Assembly (NCBI GenBank): GCA_016296505.1
Contig: JAEDJD010000008.1
Span: 26,881-90,880, forward strand
Origin: Oscillospiraceae bacterium
Lineage (GTDB): Bacteria > Bacillota > Clostridia > Oscillospirales > Ruminococcaceae
Length of the DNA: 64,000 nt
Reading direction: 5' to 3'
Shown here: piece after piece, positions 45,060-54,107 of the stretch
Numbering within the stretch: position 1 is the first letter of the stretch
Layout of the letters: every line of letters begins with the position of its first letter
Program-made: the position numbers and the translations under genes
The notes under the pieces: generated by a model
What the model saw: the letters and a program-made list of their open reading frames with translations, nothing else
What the model was told of the DNA's origin: nothing
Database searches by the model: none

Positions 45060-45689
45060 ATGGAAGATAGAATGCAAATTATTAAATCACAGAAGAATAA
45101 TCGGATTACCATTGGAATCATTCCGGGTCATTATGCTACAAACCATTCTCATGTCAACTTTTATGTTGATATGACTTCTGTAAAGACAAGCATGAAAACT
45201 GCCAAGGCGGCTGCTGAGGTGCTTGCTGGCGAATTCAGCAATCACTTTGTCGATACAGTGATTTGTCTGGAGGGTACCGAAATCCTCGGCGCTTTCCTTG
45301 CGGAAACGCTCGCCCAAAGCGGTATCAATCAAAATAAAGATATCAATGTTATTACACCCGAAATGAATGCGGTCAATCAGATGATTTTCCGTGATAATAC
45401 GCAGAAAATGATTTGGGGTAAGCGCGTTCTGCTGCTGATCAGTTCTGCATCAACCGGCAAGACAATCAACCGAGCAATCGAGTGTCTGCAATATTACAGC
45501 GGTGAACTTGTCGCAATCGGTTCGATTTTCTCTGCAATCAACGAAGTACACGGAATGGAGATCAAGTCTCTCTTTACCGAGCAGGATCTTCCGAAATATG
45601 ACAATTTTGCGCAGAATGCCTGCCCGCTCTGCAAGCAGGGCATCAAAGTCGACGCGCTGATTAACAGCTTCGGCTATTCCAAACTGTAA
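45060..45689 (+). CDS. Phosphoribosyltransferase-like protein
   Basis: A 209-residue type I PRTase fold. The PRPP loop is recognisable but altered: RVLLLISSASTGKTINRAIE, where canonical members have D-D-x-x-T-G-x-T. FVDTVICLEGTEILGAFLAE corresponds to the strand and helix before it. The C-terminus has a CPLCKQG Cys pair. Such proteins are often labelled orotate phosphoribosyltransferase, but loss of both acids of the PRPP motif makes that doubtful. GGAGG lies 7 bp before the ATG at 45060. Confidence 0.75.
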   Translation: MEDRMQIIKSQKNNRITIGIIPGHYATNHSHVNFYVDMTSVKTSMKTAKAAAEVLAGEFSNHFVDTVICLEGTEILGAFLAETLAQSGINQNKDINVITPEMNAVNQMIFRDNTQKMIWGKRVLLLISSASTGKTINRAIECLQYYSGELVAIGSIFSAINEVHGMEIKSLFTEQDLPKYDNFAQNACPLCKQGIKVDALINSFGYSKL

Positions 45690-45713
45690 TACTATATGAT
45701 ACTAACTACAAAT

Positions 45714-45755
45714 ACAGCCCGAAACAGGCGTTTACCTGCTTCGGGCTGTTCTTAT
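45714..45755. terminator. Bidirectional terminator, PRTase / hflX
   Basis: 10-bp stem ACAGCCCGAA / TTCGGGCTGT followed by TCTTATTG, between convergent genes. Confidence 0.75.
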
Positions 45756-46999
45756 TGTTCTGCCAGATACGCTTCCGCCTGCTTCTGCCGACGTACATCA
45801 ACCATGACTTCCACCAGCGTACCATTTTCCGTATATTCCTCACGGAAGATTTTTCCCTCGTTGCGAAGCAGCTGCAAAAAACTGCCGTCCGTATAGGGAA
45901 TGCACAGAGTCATGCGCCTTGCGGTTGGCGGCAGTGCGGCTGAAATTGCGTGCAGAAGCGCCTCTATGCCTTCTCCTGTTTTTGCGCTGATCCAGATTGT
46001 TTCAGCGTCATTATGCTTCGGAAGTTCAACAAGATCTGCCTTATTCAGCACATGAATCTGCGGTATCTCTGCACAGCCCAGATCATTGAGCAGCTCCTGC
46101 GTAATCTGCATCCGTTCCCGAATATCAGGCTCGGACGCGTCCAGAACATGGAGAATCACATCTGCCTGCGCCGATTCTTCCAGCGTTGATCGGAATGCCT
46201 CAACCAGATGATGCGGCAGACGGCGAATCAGACCAACCGTATCCGAAAGTAGAATCGTTCTTCCATCCGGTAAATCAAGCGCGCGCGCAGTGACGTCCAA
46301 TGTTGCAAACAGCTTGTTTTCCGTCAGCACGCCAGCGTCGGTCAGCAGATTGAACAGCGTGGATTTTCCTGCGTTCGTATATCCGACGATCGCTGCGGAC
46401 AGAAAACCGTCTTTTTTACGGCGGCTGCCCAGAAACTTACGATGCTTCTCCATTTCCCGCAGCGTATGTTCCAATGAGGCGATTCGCGTCCGGATATGCC
46501 GGCGATCGGTTTCCAGCTTTGTTTCGCCCGGTCCGCGTGTGCCGATACCGCCGCCAAGCCTCGAAAGCGCTGCGCCAATACCGGTCAGTCGCGTCAGCCG
46601 ATAGCGATATTGTGCGAGAGAAACCTGTACCTTGCCTTCTGCCGTTCGCGCTCTGCCAGCAAATATATCCAGAATCAGCATGGTACGATCTATGACCTTG
46701 CAATTCGTCATGTCGGAGATGTTGCGCATCTGCATACCGGTCAACTCGGTATCAAATATCAGCATTTCAATTTCCAGCGCTTCAATCAGCGCTGCAATTT
46801 CCTCTAATTTACCGCTGCCAATGCAGGTTGCTGTTTCCGCCGCCGGACGCGTTTGCACGACCGATCGGATGACTTCGCATCCGGCTGTATCGGCAAGCTC
46901 TGCAAGCTCCTCAATCGAAACCTTTGCGTCATATTCTCCGGTATCAATACCAACCAGAATCACCTTTGTTCGCGCTGTTTGCTGTTCATTCTCGTACAT
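45752..46999 (-). CDS. hflX: Ribosome-associated GTPase HflX
   Basis: A GTPase that splits stalled or hibernating ribosomes. It has 415 residues. The HflX N-terminal domain has ETATCIGSGKLEE and the Gly-rich LGGGIGTRGPGETKLE. The G domain has G1 VGYTNAGKSTL, G3 DTVGLI and G4 NKADL. The ATG at 46999 follows CAGGAG. It lies 93 bp downstream of pta on the same strand, so it may be transcribed with it. Confidence 0.94.
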   Translation of the reverse strand: MYENEQQTARTKVILVGIDTGEYDAKVSIEELAELADTAGCEVIRSVVQTRPAAETATCIGSGKLEEIAALIEALEIEMLIFDTELTGMQMRNISDMTNCKVIDRTMLILDIFAGRARTAEGKVQVSLAQYRYRLTRLTGIGAALSRLGGGIGTRGPGETKLETDRRHIRTRIASLEHTLREMEKHRKFLGSRRKKDGFLSAAIVGYTNAGKSTLFNLLTDAGVLTENKLFATLDVTARALDLPDGRTILLSDTVGLIRRLPHHLVEAFRSTLEESAQADVILHVLDASEPDIRERMQITQELLNDLGCAEIPQIHVLNKADLVELPKHNDAETIWISAKTGEGIEALLHAISAALPPTARRMTLCIPYTDGSFLQLLRNEGKIFREEYTENGTLVEVMVDVRRQKQAEAYLAEQ

Positions 47000-47092
47000 A
47001 TATATGATACTCCTGTTGCGGAAAGTACTCGGAATACAGATTCGCCCTGCAATCCGGAATGTAGATTACAGGGCGGAAACGATACAATCTGA

Positions 47093-48109
47093 TTATGCCA
47101 TACCTGCCGTGATGATCGCCATGACATAGACCTCCTCTGCGTTGCAGCCGCGGGAGAGATCGTTGATCGGCGCATTCAGTCCCTGCAGAATCGGGCCGTA
47201 TGCTGCATAGCCGCCGAGTCGCTGTGCAATCTTATAGCCGATATTACCAGCCTCGATCAGCGGGAAGATGAATGTATTTGCCTGACCTGCGACCTTGGAA
47301 TCCGGACACTTCGTTTTTGCAACTTCTTCGGATACAGCCGCGTCAAATTGGAATTCGCCGTCAATGACAAGCTCCGGATCAATCTCTCGTGCCGCAAGCA
47401 CTGCGTCGTGGCTGAGCTGAACCGTTGCGCCCTTGCCGGAGCCATAGGTCGAGAAGCTGAGCACTGCAACCTTCGGGTCAATACCAAAATAAGCAGCGGT
47501 GCGCGCTGTTTCAACAGCAACCTCGCCGAGCTGCTGTGCAGCGGACAGAACTACATTTCCGTCTTTATCCAGTCTGTCCTGATAACCGATGTTGATTGCA
47601 CAGTCGCCCATTGCGATTTTTTCCTCAACGCCGTCTTTCTCGCGGAACAGGATGAAACTGGAGCTGACGAGATTTGCGCCCTTCTTCGTCTTGATAATCT
47701 GAAGCGCCGGACGAACCGTATCTGCGGTCGAATAGGTTGCACCGCCAAGCAGCGCGTCTGCCTTGCCCATTTTGACGAGCATCGTACCGAAATAGTTGGA
47801 CTTCTTCAAAGCGGCACGGACTTCTTCCTCGCTCATCTTACCCTTGCGGAGTGCGACCATCTCAGCAACCATTGCGTCGAATTCCGGATAGGTTTCCGGA
47901 TTGAGAATCGTTGCAGCAGAAACATCATAGCCACCGTCAGCAGCCGCAGTCTGAACTGCGTCCGCATTTCCGCAGAGAATCACATCCATGAGATCCTCCT
48001 GCATCAGACGAGCCGCGGCAGAAAGAATACGGGCGTCGGTTCCCTCAGTAAATACAATCGTTTTTCTGCTTGCTTTGAGATTTGCAAGCAGCTTGTCAAA
48101 CATTCCCAT
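47093..48109 (-). CDS. pta: Phosphate acetyltransferase
   Basis: Interconverts acetyl-CoA and acetyl phosphate; with acetate kinase (not in this window) it yields ATP in fermentation. It has 338 residues, the short form without N-terminal extra domains. Family marks are TIVFTEGTDARILSAAARL, ALLGGATYSTADTVRPALQ, VLSFSTYGSGKG and the C-terminal GPILQGLNAPINDLSRGC. The ATG at 48109 is fixed by GGAGG 9 bp upstream; the frame is open further up but only in the leader. The promoter is at 48170-48198. Confidence 0.93.
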   Translation of the reverse strand: MGMFDKLLANLKASRKTIVFTEGTDARILSAAARLMQEDLMDVILCGNADAVQTAAADGGYDVSAATILNPETYPEFDAMVAEMVALRKGKMSEEEVRAALKKSNYFGTMLVKMGKADALLGGATYSTADTVRPALQIIKTKKGANLVSSSFILFREKDGVEEKIAMGDCAINIGYQDRLDKDGNVVLSAAQQLGEVAVETARTAAYFGIDPKVAVLSFSTYGSGKGATVQLSHDAVLAAREIDPELVIDGEFQFDAAVSEEVAKTKCPDSKVAGQANTFIFPLIEAGNIGYKIAQRLGGYAAYGPILQGLNAPINDLSRGCNAEEVYVMAIITAGMA

Positions 48110-48169
48110 TGTTGACAGCCTCCAATTCAAATTTTCCGGATTGTCTGCCTTGCAGAACTTCCAAACCAT

Positions 48170-48198
48170 ATTATAACACATAATCTGGTAAAATGCAA
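48170..48198 (-). promoter_or_regulatory. Sigma-A promoter of pta
   Basis: Minus strand TTGCAT, 17 bp, TATAAT with TGT before the -10. It carries the CCATTGCATTTT upstream sequence also seen at prfC and the asnB-like gene. Confidence 0.8.
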
Positions 48199-48278
48199 TG
48201 GGCGAAATATGAAAAAGTAATTGCCTCTGATTTTTCCCGATGTAATTTTGTGATCGCCATTTTTTCATACTTTTACCA

Positions 48279-48307
48279 TTGCTTTTTTTTCCATATTATG
48301 CTATAAT
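48279..48307 (+). promoter_or_regulatory. Sigma-A promoter of cysK
   Basis: TTGCTT, 17 bp, TATAAT with TGC before the -10; preceded by ACCA, close to the CCATTGC form of the other housekeeping promoters. The divergent pta promoter lies about 80 bp away. Confidence 0.8.
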
Positions 48308-48344
48308 AATATAGTATGTATCATTATCAGGAACGGAGCGTAAC

Positions 48345-49277
48345 ATGGTTTATCAAAATATTTTGGACGCAATGGGACACACACCCATGATCAGGCTGAA
48401 TCGCATGGTCAAACCCGGCAGCGCACAGATTCTCGTCAAATTCGAGGGGCTGAATGTCGGCGGCTCAATTAAAACGCGTACTGCCTATAATATGATCCTG
48501 AAAGCTGAGAAGGAAGGCAAACTCACCCCCGACACCATCATTGTCGAACCAACCAGCGGCAATCAAGGCATCGGGCTTGCACTTGTCGGCGCTGTCCGCG
48601 GCTATCAGACTGTCATCATTATGCCGGATTCTGTCAGCGAGGAGCGCCGGAAGCTCGTTGAGCATTATGGCGCAAAGGTCATTCTCATTCACGATGACGG
48701 CGATATCGGTAAATGTATTCAGAAATGTCTCGATACGGCGCTTGAAATGCAGGCTGCCGATCCGCGCGTATTCGTTCCGCAGCAGTTTGAAAACCCCAAT
48801 AATACTGCTGCGCATAAATATTACACAGCGCTCGAAATTCTCGAACAGACTGCCTGCAAAATCGACGGCTTCTGCTCCGGTATCGGCACCGGCGGTACAA
48901 TCACCGGTATCGGCGAAACGCTGAAATCTCAGAATCCGGATATGGCAATCTGGGCGGTCGAGCCGGAACACGCGGCAATTCTTGCAGGCGGTACCATCGG
49001 TACGCATCTGCAAATGGGCATCGGCGACGGTATTATCCCGTCAATCCTGAATCGTAAAATATTTGATCATATTCATATCGTCACCGACGAGGACGCAATC
49101 AATACCGCAAAGCAGCTTGCTTCTCTGGAAGGTATCATGTGCGGTATTTCAAGCGGTACGAATGTCGCTGCCGCACTCAAGCTCGCCGAAGAACTCGGTG
49201 AAGGCAAAACAGTTGTCACAATTTTGCCTGACACGGCAGAGCGTTACTTCTCCACGCCGCTTTTCGATCAGTTTTAA
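48345..49277 (+). CDS. cysK: Cysteine synthase (O-acetylserine sulfhydrylase)
   Basis: A PLP enzyme that makes cysteine from O-acetylserine and sulfide. It has 310 residues. The PLP-binding Lys is K43 in NVGGSIKTRTAY. The substrate-binding loop is EPTSGNQGIGLA, and the PLP-phosphate loop is GIGTGGTITGIGETLK. The canonical PTSGN and the SGT near the C-terminus (CGISSGTNVAAAL) are present. The ATG at 48345 follows CGGAG. It is monocistronic, with a strong terminator after it. Confidence 0.94.
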   Translation: MVYQNILDAMGHTPMIRLNRMVKPGSAQILVKFEGLNVGGSIKTRTAYNMILKAEKEGKLTPDTIIVEPTSGNQGIGLALVGAVRGYQTVIIMPDSVSEERRKLVEHYGAKVILIHDDGDIGKCIQKCLDTALEMQAADPRVFVPQQFENPNNTAAHKYYTALEILEQTACKIDGFCSGIGTGGTITGIGETLKSQNPDMAIWAVEPEHAAILAGGTIGTHLQMGIGDGIIPSILNRKIFDHIHIVTDEDAINTAKQLASLEGIMCGISSGTNVAAALKLAEELGEGKTVVTILPDTAERYFSTPLFDQF

Positions 49278-49289
49278 TCTGATATACAT

Positions 49290-49328
49290 ACGGCAGCAGT
49301 TGAAAAACATAACTGCTGCCGTTTTTGT
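49290..49328 (+). terminator. Terminator of cysK
   Basis: 12-bp stem ACGGCAGCAGTT / AACTGCTGCCGT followed by TTTTG. Confidence 0.88.
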
Positions 49329-49342
49329 TTTTGAAATTGTAA

Positions 49343-51532
49343 TTACAAAAGCCGTCGGAACTGACCCGGCGTTAAACCGGTAATCTTCTGGAATTGCCGC
49401 AGAAAATAATTACAGTCCTCATAGCCGCACTGCTCGGATATACTTGCGATACTCTGCACCGTGGTTGTCAGCAGATAAATCGCACACAAAATACGCGCTC
49501 GAATCACATCCTGATGGAAGCTGATTCCGAACATCTCCTTATAGATCTGTCGGAAATAGCCGGTACTGAACGAATATTTCCGGCAGATTGCGTCCGCAGA
49601 ACTGATCTCCATATGGTAAATATGATTCCGTACAGAAAACAGCGTATCTGCGTGCGGTTGAAGCTTTTGCTCTGCCAGCCGTGCCAATGCGCTGTCGAGC
49701 TTCAGATGCAGTTGATTGATATTCTCCGATGATGATAAATCTGGCGCAAGCGCAATGCTTTCAACCAATATGCTCTCCATGCCTGCCTCATCGCAAACGC
49801 CGGTATGATGCAGCAGAACCGCAGTCAGTTTATCCTCCAGCAGTCTGCATTGTTCATCCGATTCGCAGGAAAATCCCGCACAGATGAAAGTCTGAACATT
49901 CGTGCGTGCGATCAGGGTATTTTCAAAATTCAGCAAGCGCAATGCTTCCGCTGTTTTCTGAAGCAATAGACTCTGCTCACCCTGCGCCTCTGGACTGATA
50001 TCATTCCGAAGCGCACCGACATGAATCACGATGGCATATACAGGCGTCTCACTGCTTTCCAGCCTTGCGCCGAGTACGGATTCGAGTCCGCGCAGATTGT
50101 ACAGACCTGTCAGCGAATCGTGCTGCTCCGAAAGATTTTGACATTGCAGCAAATATCGGATATCGTTCTTCATACATAGAAACGTCAGACCGATTGTAAT
50201 TGACTTCATCCAGTTTCGGAAGATATCATCATATGTATCCGGCTGATGATATTCCAGAACATAATATCCGAAAAGATGCCGTTCAAAAAAGATCGGAAGA
50301 TAATAATGTACAGCGGTATCCGGCGCATTCTGATAGAGCGCATAGAAATTCTGACGCGGACAGACAATCGGCGGTTCATGCAGATGCCAAGGCATTACGC
50401 TCCGGCAGGTCATCAATTCACTTGGCGTTTCCGCAGCGGTATCATACCAGTTGTCACAGAGACAGAGATACATATTCTGTACCGAACGTACCCAGTAATG
50501 CCGTTCGCTCATGACGCGGATCAATTCGTCCAATGTACTGCAAAGCGTAAGCTGCTGCTCCATTGTGCCGAGCACATTCCAGCGCTCAAACTGCCGCTTT
50601 TCACGCAGACGTTCAAGCTCTGTGTGCATTTGTTCAGGCATGATGCCGCAGGGACAGGTTTCGCCATAAATCAGCGTACCCTTCGGCGGATAAAAAGGCG
50701 GCAGCACCTCTCCGTGCGCAAGCGCGTATACCATCCGCACAGCACTGATGCCGAGTTCCTGCCGTCCTTGCTGATATGTTGTCAGAATCGGGGAATGATA
50801 TATGCGCTCATGCACAAACTCATACCCGATTACGGATACATCTTCCGGAACACGAACGCCATTTTCCAGAAATGTATCCAATAAGCCAAACGCCATATAA
50901 TCATTTGCGCAAATGATTGCGTCCGGCAGTTCCAGCTCTCCGTCTGTATAACGCTTGGCAAGCGCTGCACCGGACGGCATCCAGAAATCGCCCCAGAATA
51001 CCCGCGACGCCTCAAACGTGATTCCATGCATTTCGAGCGCTTTGCGGTACCCCGTAACACGTTGAATGGCAGCTTCATTTCCCTCATATCCTGTCAGCAT
51101 ATCAATTTTGCGAAAGCCATGCGCTTCAATCAGATGTGCTGTTATGGATTCCATATCCTGCAAATCATTTGCATTGATAAAACGTACATTCGGAAACGCC
51201 AGTGCCGGAATATAGATTCCGATAATGACGACCGGAATATCCTGACGTTTTTTCAACATTTCCCGAACCCTATCGCGAAGCTGCTCATTGATAAAGGATT
51301 CTGCAATCATAATCAGACCGCAAAGCTCCTGAGAAAACATCAGCTCATAAATAGTATTTTCCAGATCAAGCGACTGGTCGTATTCATACGAATTATAAAT
51401 ATTAGAAAAAACAACAATTCTCTGTCTGAGCACCTGTCCCTCAGCAATGACGCCTTTCATGATCTGGCGCTGTTCGATACTGTTGACCTCAGCAGCGATA
51501 ATGCCAATAAATCGATTATCAGTCATGCCCAT
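49343..51532 (-). CDS. Sugar-binding/degenerate GGDEF/AraC fusion regulator
   Basis: A 729-residue cytoplasmic transcription factor. Residues about 8-300 form a LacI-type sugar-binding domain (Peripla_BP_3: MTDNRFIGIIAAEVNS, PDAIICANDYMAFGLLD, DVSVIGYE) but without the usual LacI DNA-binding helix. An unassigned middle (about 310-440) follows. A GGDEF-like domain (about 465-610) opens with HDSLTGLYNLRGLESVLG, but the GGDEF motif is replaced by ARTNVQTFICAGF. The C-terminal 100 residues are an AraC HTH pair (SIASISEQCGYEDCNYFLRQF, then TGLTPGQFRRLL). It stands beside the xylan genes. ATG at 51532 with GGGAG before it; a perfect palindrome overlaps its promoter. Confidence 0.85.
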   Translation of the reverse strand: MGMTDNRFIGIIAAEVNSIEQRQIMKGVIAEGQVLRQRIVVFSNIYNSYEYDQSLDLENTIYELMFSQELCGLIMIAESFINEQLRDRVREMLKKRQDIPVVIIGIYIPALAFPNVRFINANDLQDMESITAHLIEAHGFRKIDMLTGYEGNEAAIQRVTGYRKALEMHGITFEASRVFWGDFWMPSGAALAKRYTDGELELPDAIICANDYMAFGLLDTFLENGVRVPEDVSVIGYEFVHERIYHSPILTTYQQGRQELGISAVRMVYALAHGEVLPPFYPPKGTLIYGETCPCGIMPEQMHTELERLREKRQFERWNVLGTMEQQLTLCSTLDELIRVMSERHYWVRSVQNMYLCLCDNWYDTAAETPSELMTCRSVMPWHLHEPPIVCPRQNFYALYQNAPDTAVHYYLPIFFERHLFGYYVLEYHQPDTYDDIFRNWMKSITIGLTFLCMKNDIRYLLQCQNLSEQHDSLTGLYNLRGLESVLGARLESSETPVYAIVIHVGALRNDISPEAQGEQSLLLQKTAEALRLLNFENTLIARTNVQTFICAGFSCESDEQCRLLEDKLTAVLLHHTGVCDEAGMESILVESIALAPDLSSSENINQLHLKLDSALARLAEQKLQPHADTLFSVRNHIYHMEISSADAICRKYSFSTGYFRQIYKEMFGISFHQDVIRARILCAIYLLTTTVQSIASISEQCGYEDCNYFLRQFQKITGLTPGQFRRLL

Positions 51533-51543
51533 GGGAACTCCCC

Positions 51544-51569
51544 CCCCTTATATATTTTATTATAAGGGG
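51544..51569. promoter_or_regulatory. Palindromic operator candidate over the regulator promoter
   Basis: Perfect 9-bp inverted repeat CCCCTTATA-N8-TATAAGGGG. It covers the -10 box (51559-51564) of the fusion regulator, the usual place for a repressor site. Confidence 0.55.
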
Positions 51570-51587
51570 TTTTTTGTCATTTGTCAA
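51559..51587 (-). promoter_or_regulatory. Promoter of fusion regulator
   Basis: Minus strand TTGACA, 17 bp, TATAAT: full consensus, embedded in the palindrome at 51544-51569. Confidence 0.8.
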
Positions 51588-51752
51588 GTAAAATATCATC
51601 ATTTCGTCAATAAAATATTCATTTTTTACACAGAAAAAGACTGCGTACAGGATAATCTGTACGCAGCATATGAAAAAACAATATAAAAGCACTTTGAGAG
51701 GGTTTCAATTCGGAATAAAGAGAGTATCAAATAAACATAAAACCAGATTTCA

Positions 51753-54107
51753 TTACGAAAAATCCGCAGTCTGACCTGTCAGATATTTCGTAAACCATAC
51801 GACATCGGCGATGGAAGCCTTTCCATCCTGATTGACATCGGCTGCAAGCTCAGCCGCTTCGGAGATGAATGCTCCGGTCTGCACGCCGCGCTTTGCAAGC
51901 GTAAGATCCACCGCATTGATTGTGCCGTCGTCGTTGAGATCGCCAAGTGTGAATTCAATTTCCACGGCAGGACCTTCAATCTTTACACCATCCGGCGCAC
52001 AGATCATTTCATCTACATAGAAACTATTGGTGCTTTCATCGGTCTCAATATAGATCTGCATAGCGGAAGCGCCCTCCGGAATCGTGAACGACGTATTCTT
52101 CAACTGCGTCCACTTTCCCTTTTTCACTGTCTCAGACGCGATTTTCTCATATTTCACCTCGCCTGCGGCGTCGGTATACTGCAGCGTAAAGTGGAACAAA
52201 TCTGTCGGTTCGCCTTCTGTATAGAGCACATTGGCGCTGAAGCTATAGGATTTGCCCGGCTCGCATACTGCGCTGCTCAGGGAATGCAACGCGCCGTTCC
52301 ATGAAGCCTCTCGTTCACTACAGTACAGCGATTTCTCTCCGGCATACTTTTGTTCGTTCGTAGACGTAACAGACGCGCTGCCGCGTCCAGAAAAGCCGTC
52401 CACGTTCTTTTCATAGGTGTAGTGGAACCAGTAACCATCGGCGTCCTGTTCCACAATCACCGGCGTATTGAACTCTGCACGCTCGTAATCAAAGAAATCT
52501 ATATCGGCATAGCCGCCGGTGGACTTTGTCGGATAGCTGTAAATCGCGCTGCGGTAGCCGGTAAACATCTTCAGATCATATGTCATACCAAGCGTATCGC
52601 CAATCTTCGTCCAGTTGCTTCCGTCATAGGAATAGAAGAAGTTTGCACGGTCGATATTATTCGATACATTAAAATTGCCGTCAACGGTTGCAAACGTGAA
52701 CTCAATTTTGAGATAAATCTCTTTGCCGTTCATATTTGTCTGATCAATGATCTTATTGCTGCTGTTGGCAATCTCATTTCCACCGTTCTTTGCCATATAG
52801 ATCTTACGGCTGCCGTCATCCGCTACATAAACGCCGACATTGCCGTAATTGAGCTGAAACGCCGAAAGACCTGCATAATCGCCGACTTTCATGCCGGAAG
52901 TATCAAGCTTAATGACGCTCGAACAAGCCGGACCCTCGGTACGCATCGTCAACGTATTGCGCGCCCAGATTATGTTGTCTGCAATATGCGCATTGTGCAG
53001 CCGAAGGAAGCCGGGTCGCTCCGTGACTGACCATGCGTTATTATCCGGATTGTGATTCCACTGCCATTCCAGCATCAGATCATTGGAACCATAATCGAAT
53101 TCATCGTCTTTTGCCAGAAATGTACCTTTGTAGCCGTCCGGCGCTTCCAGCGTCACAGGCGCTTTGCCGTTGACGCCGAGCATCGGCCAATTGTCCTGCC
53201 ATGTTACGGGTACAAGAACCGGTACGCGTCCGATCGCGCCGTGATCCTGAAACATCAGACCATACCATTTTCCATCCGGCGTATCCACAATCTGACCCTG
53301 CGCGACGCCTGCGCCATATGTGCCCAGACCGGAGTTGAGAATTTCCTTGCCCTCATAATTACCGGTCAGAGTCTTTGAACGATAGCAAAGCTCGATACGC
53401 GGCTTTCCGTTCGGCCATGCAATCACAAATACATAGTACCAGCCATTGATCTTTAAAATATGCGCGCCTTCACCCGCAAGACCAGTCAGACCTGTCTTAA
53501 ACAGCGTTTTGTTTAAGCCGTCCCATTTGAAATCGGTCATTTCGGCATTGAATTCCTTGATTTTGATTTCACCGCCGCCGCCATAGACCAAATATTTTCT
53601 GCCGTCATCGTCAAACAGCATGGAAGCGTCATGATACATACCGTTCAGTTCTTTGCGCGTCCATGTACCGTTCTCAATATCGTCTGTTTTATAAATGTAG
53701 GATTTGCCGGAGCCATAACTGCCGAAAAAGATATAGTATATGCCTTCATGATAACGCAGACTGGTCGCCCACTGTCCATGCGCATAGTCATGCTTCCCGT
53801 TTTTCAGATTTTGTACGTCGCCGTCCGCGTAGATATCATACACATAGTTGCAGATTTCCCAAGAGAATAAATCCTTGGATTTCATGATCGGAGCGCCCGG
53901 CGTAAAAAACATAGTTGTACTGACCATGTAATAGGTATCGCCGACGCGGATGATATCGTCGTCCGGTACATCCGAGTAGATGAACGGATTCGCAACTGTT
54001 ACAGCAGCCGACACGGGTGCAGCCTGTATCAGATTCGGCATAGCTGTCAGCATGGAAAACATACAAGCTGACGCTGTAATGGCTGAAAGCAATCGTTTTT
54101 TCTTCAT
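51753..54107 (-). CDS. GH43 beta-xylosidase/arabinofuranosidase with CBM and dockerin
   Basis: A secreted 784-residue enzyme. The signal peptide is about 35 residues. The GH43 propeller (about 38-320) has the first Asp in DVPDDDIIRVGDTYYM, a second Asp in NGMYHDASM and Glu in LAGEGAHI. A beta-sandwich domain of the DUF1349 or GH43 C-terminal type follows (about 335-530). A CBM of the family 22/4-9 type (about 540-705) starts near DGFSGRGSASV and is very like the second CBM of the neighbouring xylanase. The dockerin is C-terminal (GDLNDDGTINAVDLTLAK, then ADVNQDGKASIAD). The ATG at 54107 is preferred over a TTG at 54116. Confidence 0.92.
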   Translation of the reverse strand: MKKKRLLSAITASACMFSMLTAMPNLIQAAPVSAAVTVANPFIYSDVPDDDIIRVGDTYYMVSTTMFFTPGAPIMKSKDLFSWEICNYVYDIYADGDVQNLKNGKHDYAHGQWATSLRYHEGIYYIFFGSYGSGKSYIYKTDDIENGTWTRKELNGMYHDASMLFDDDGRKYLVYGGGGEIKIKEFNAEMTDFKWDGLNKTLFKTGLTGLAGEGAHILKINGWYYVFVIAWPNGKPRIELCYRSKTLTGNYEGKEILNSGLGTYGAGVAQGQIVDTPDGKWYGLMFQDHGAIGRVPVLVPVTWQDNWPMLGVNGKAPVTLEAPDGYKGTFLAKDDEFDYGSNDLMLEWQWNHNPDNNAWSVTERPGFLRLHNAHIADNIIWARNTLTMRTEGPACSSVIKLDTSGMKVGDYAGLSAFQLNYGNVGVYVADDGSRKIYMAKNGGNEIANSSNKIIDQTNMNGKEIYLKIEFTFATVDGNFNVSNNIDRANFFYSYDGSNWTKIGDTLGMTYDLKMFTGYRSAIYSYPTKSTGGYADIDFFDYERAEFNTPVIVEQDADGYWFHYTYEKNVDGFSGRGSASVTSTNEQKYAGEKSLYCSEREASWNGALHSLSSAVCEPGKSYSFSANVLYTEGEPTDLFHFTLQYTDAAGEVKYEKIASETVKKGKWTQLKNTSFTIPEGASAMQIYIETDESTNSFYVDEMICAPDGVKIEGPAVEIEFTLGDLNDDGTINAVDLTLAKRGVQTGAFISEAAELAADVNQDGKASIADVVWFTKYLTGQTADFS

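Noticed and set aside
47044..47074. Hairpin between pta and hflX as a terminator
   Set aside because: The stem CCCTGCAATC/GATTACAGGG is real, but no U-tract follows it on the minus strand, so I did not list it as a terminator.
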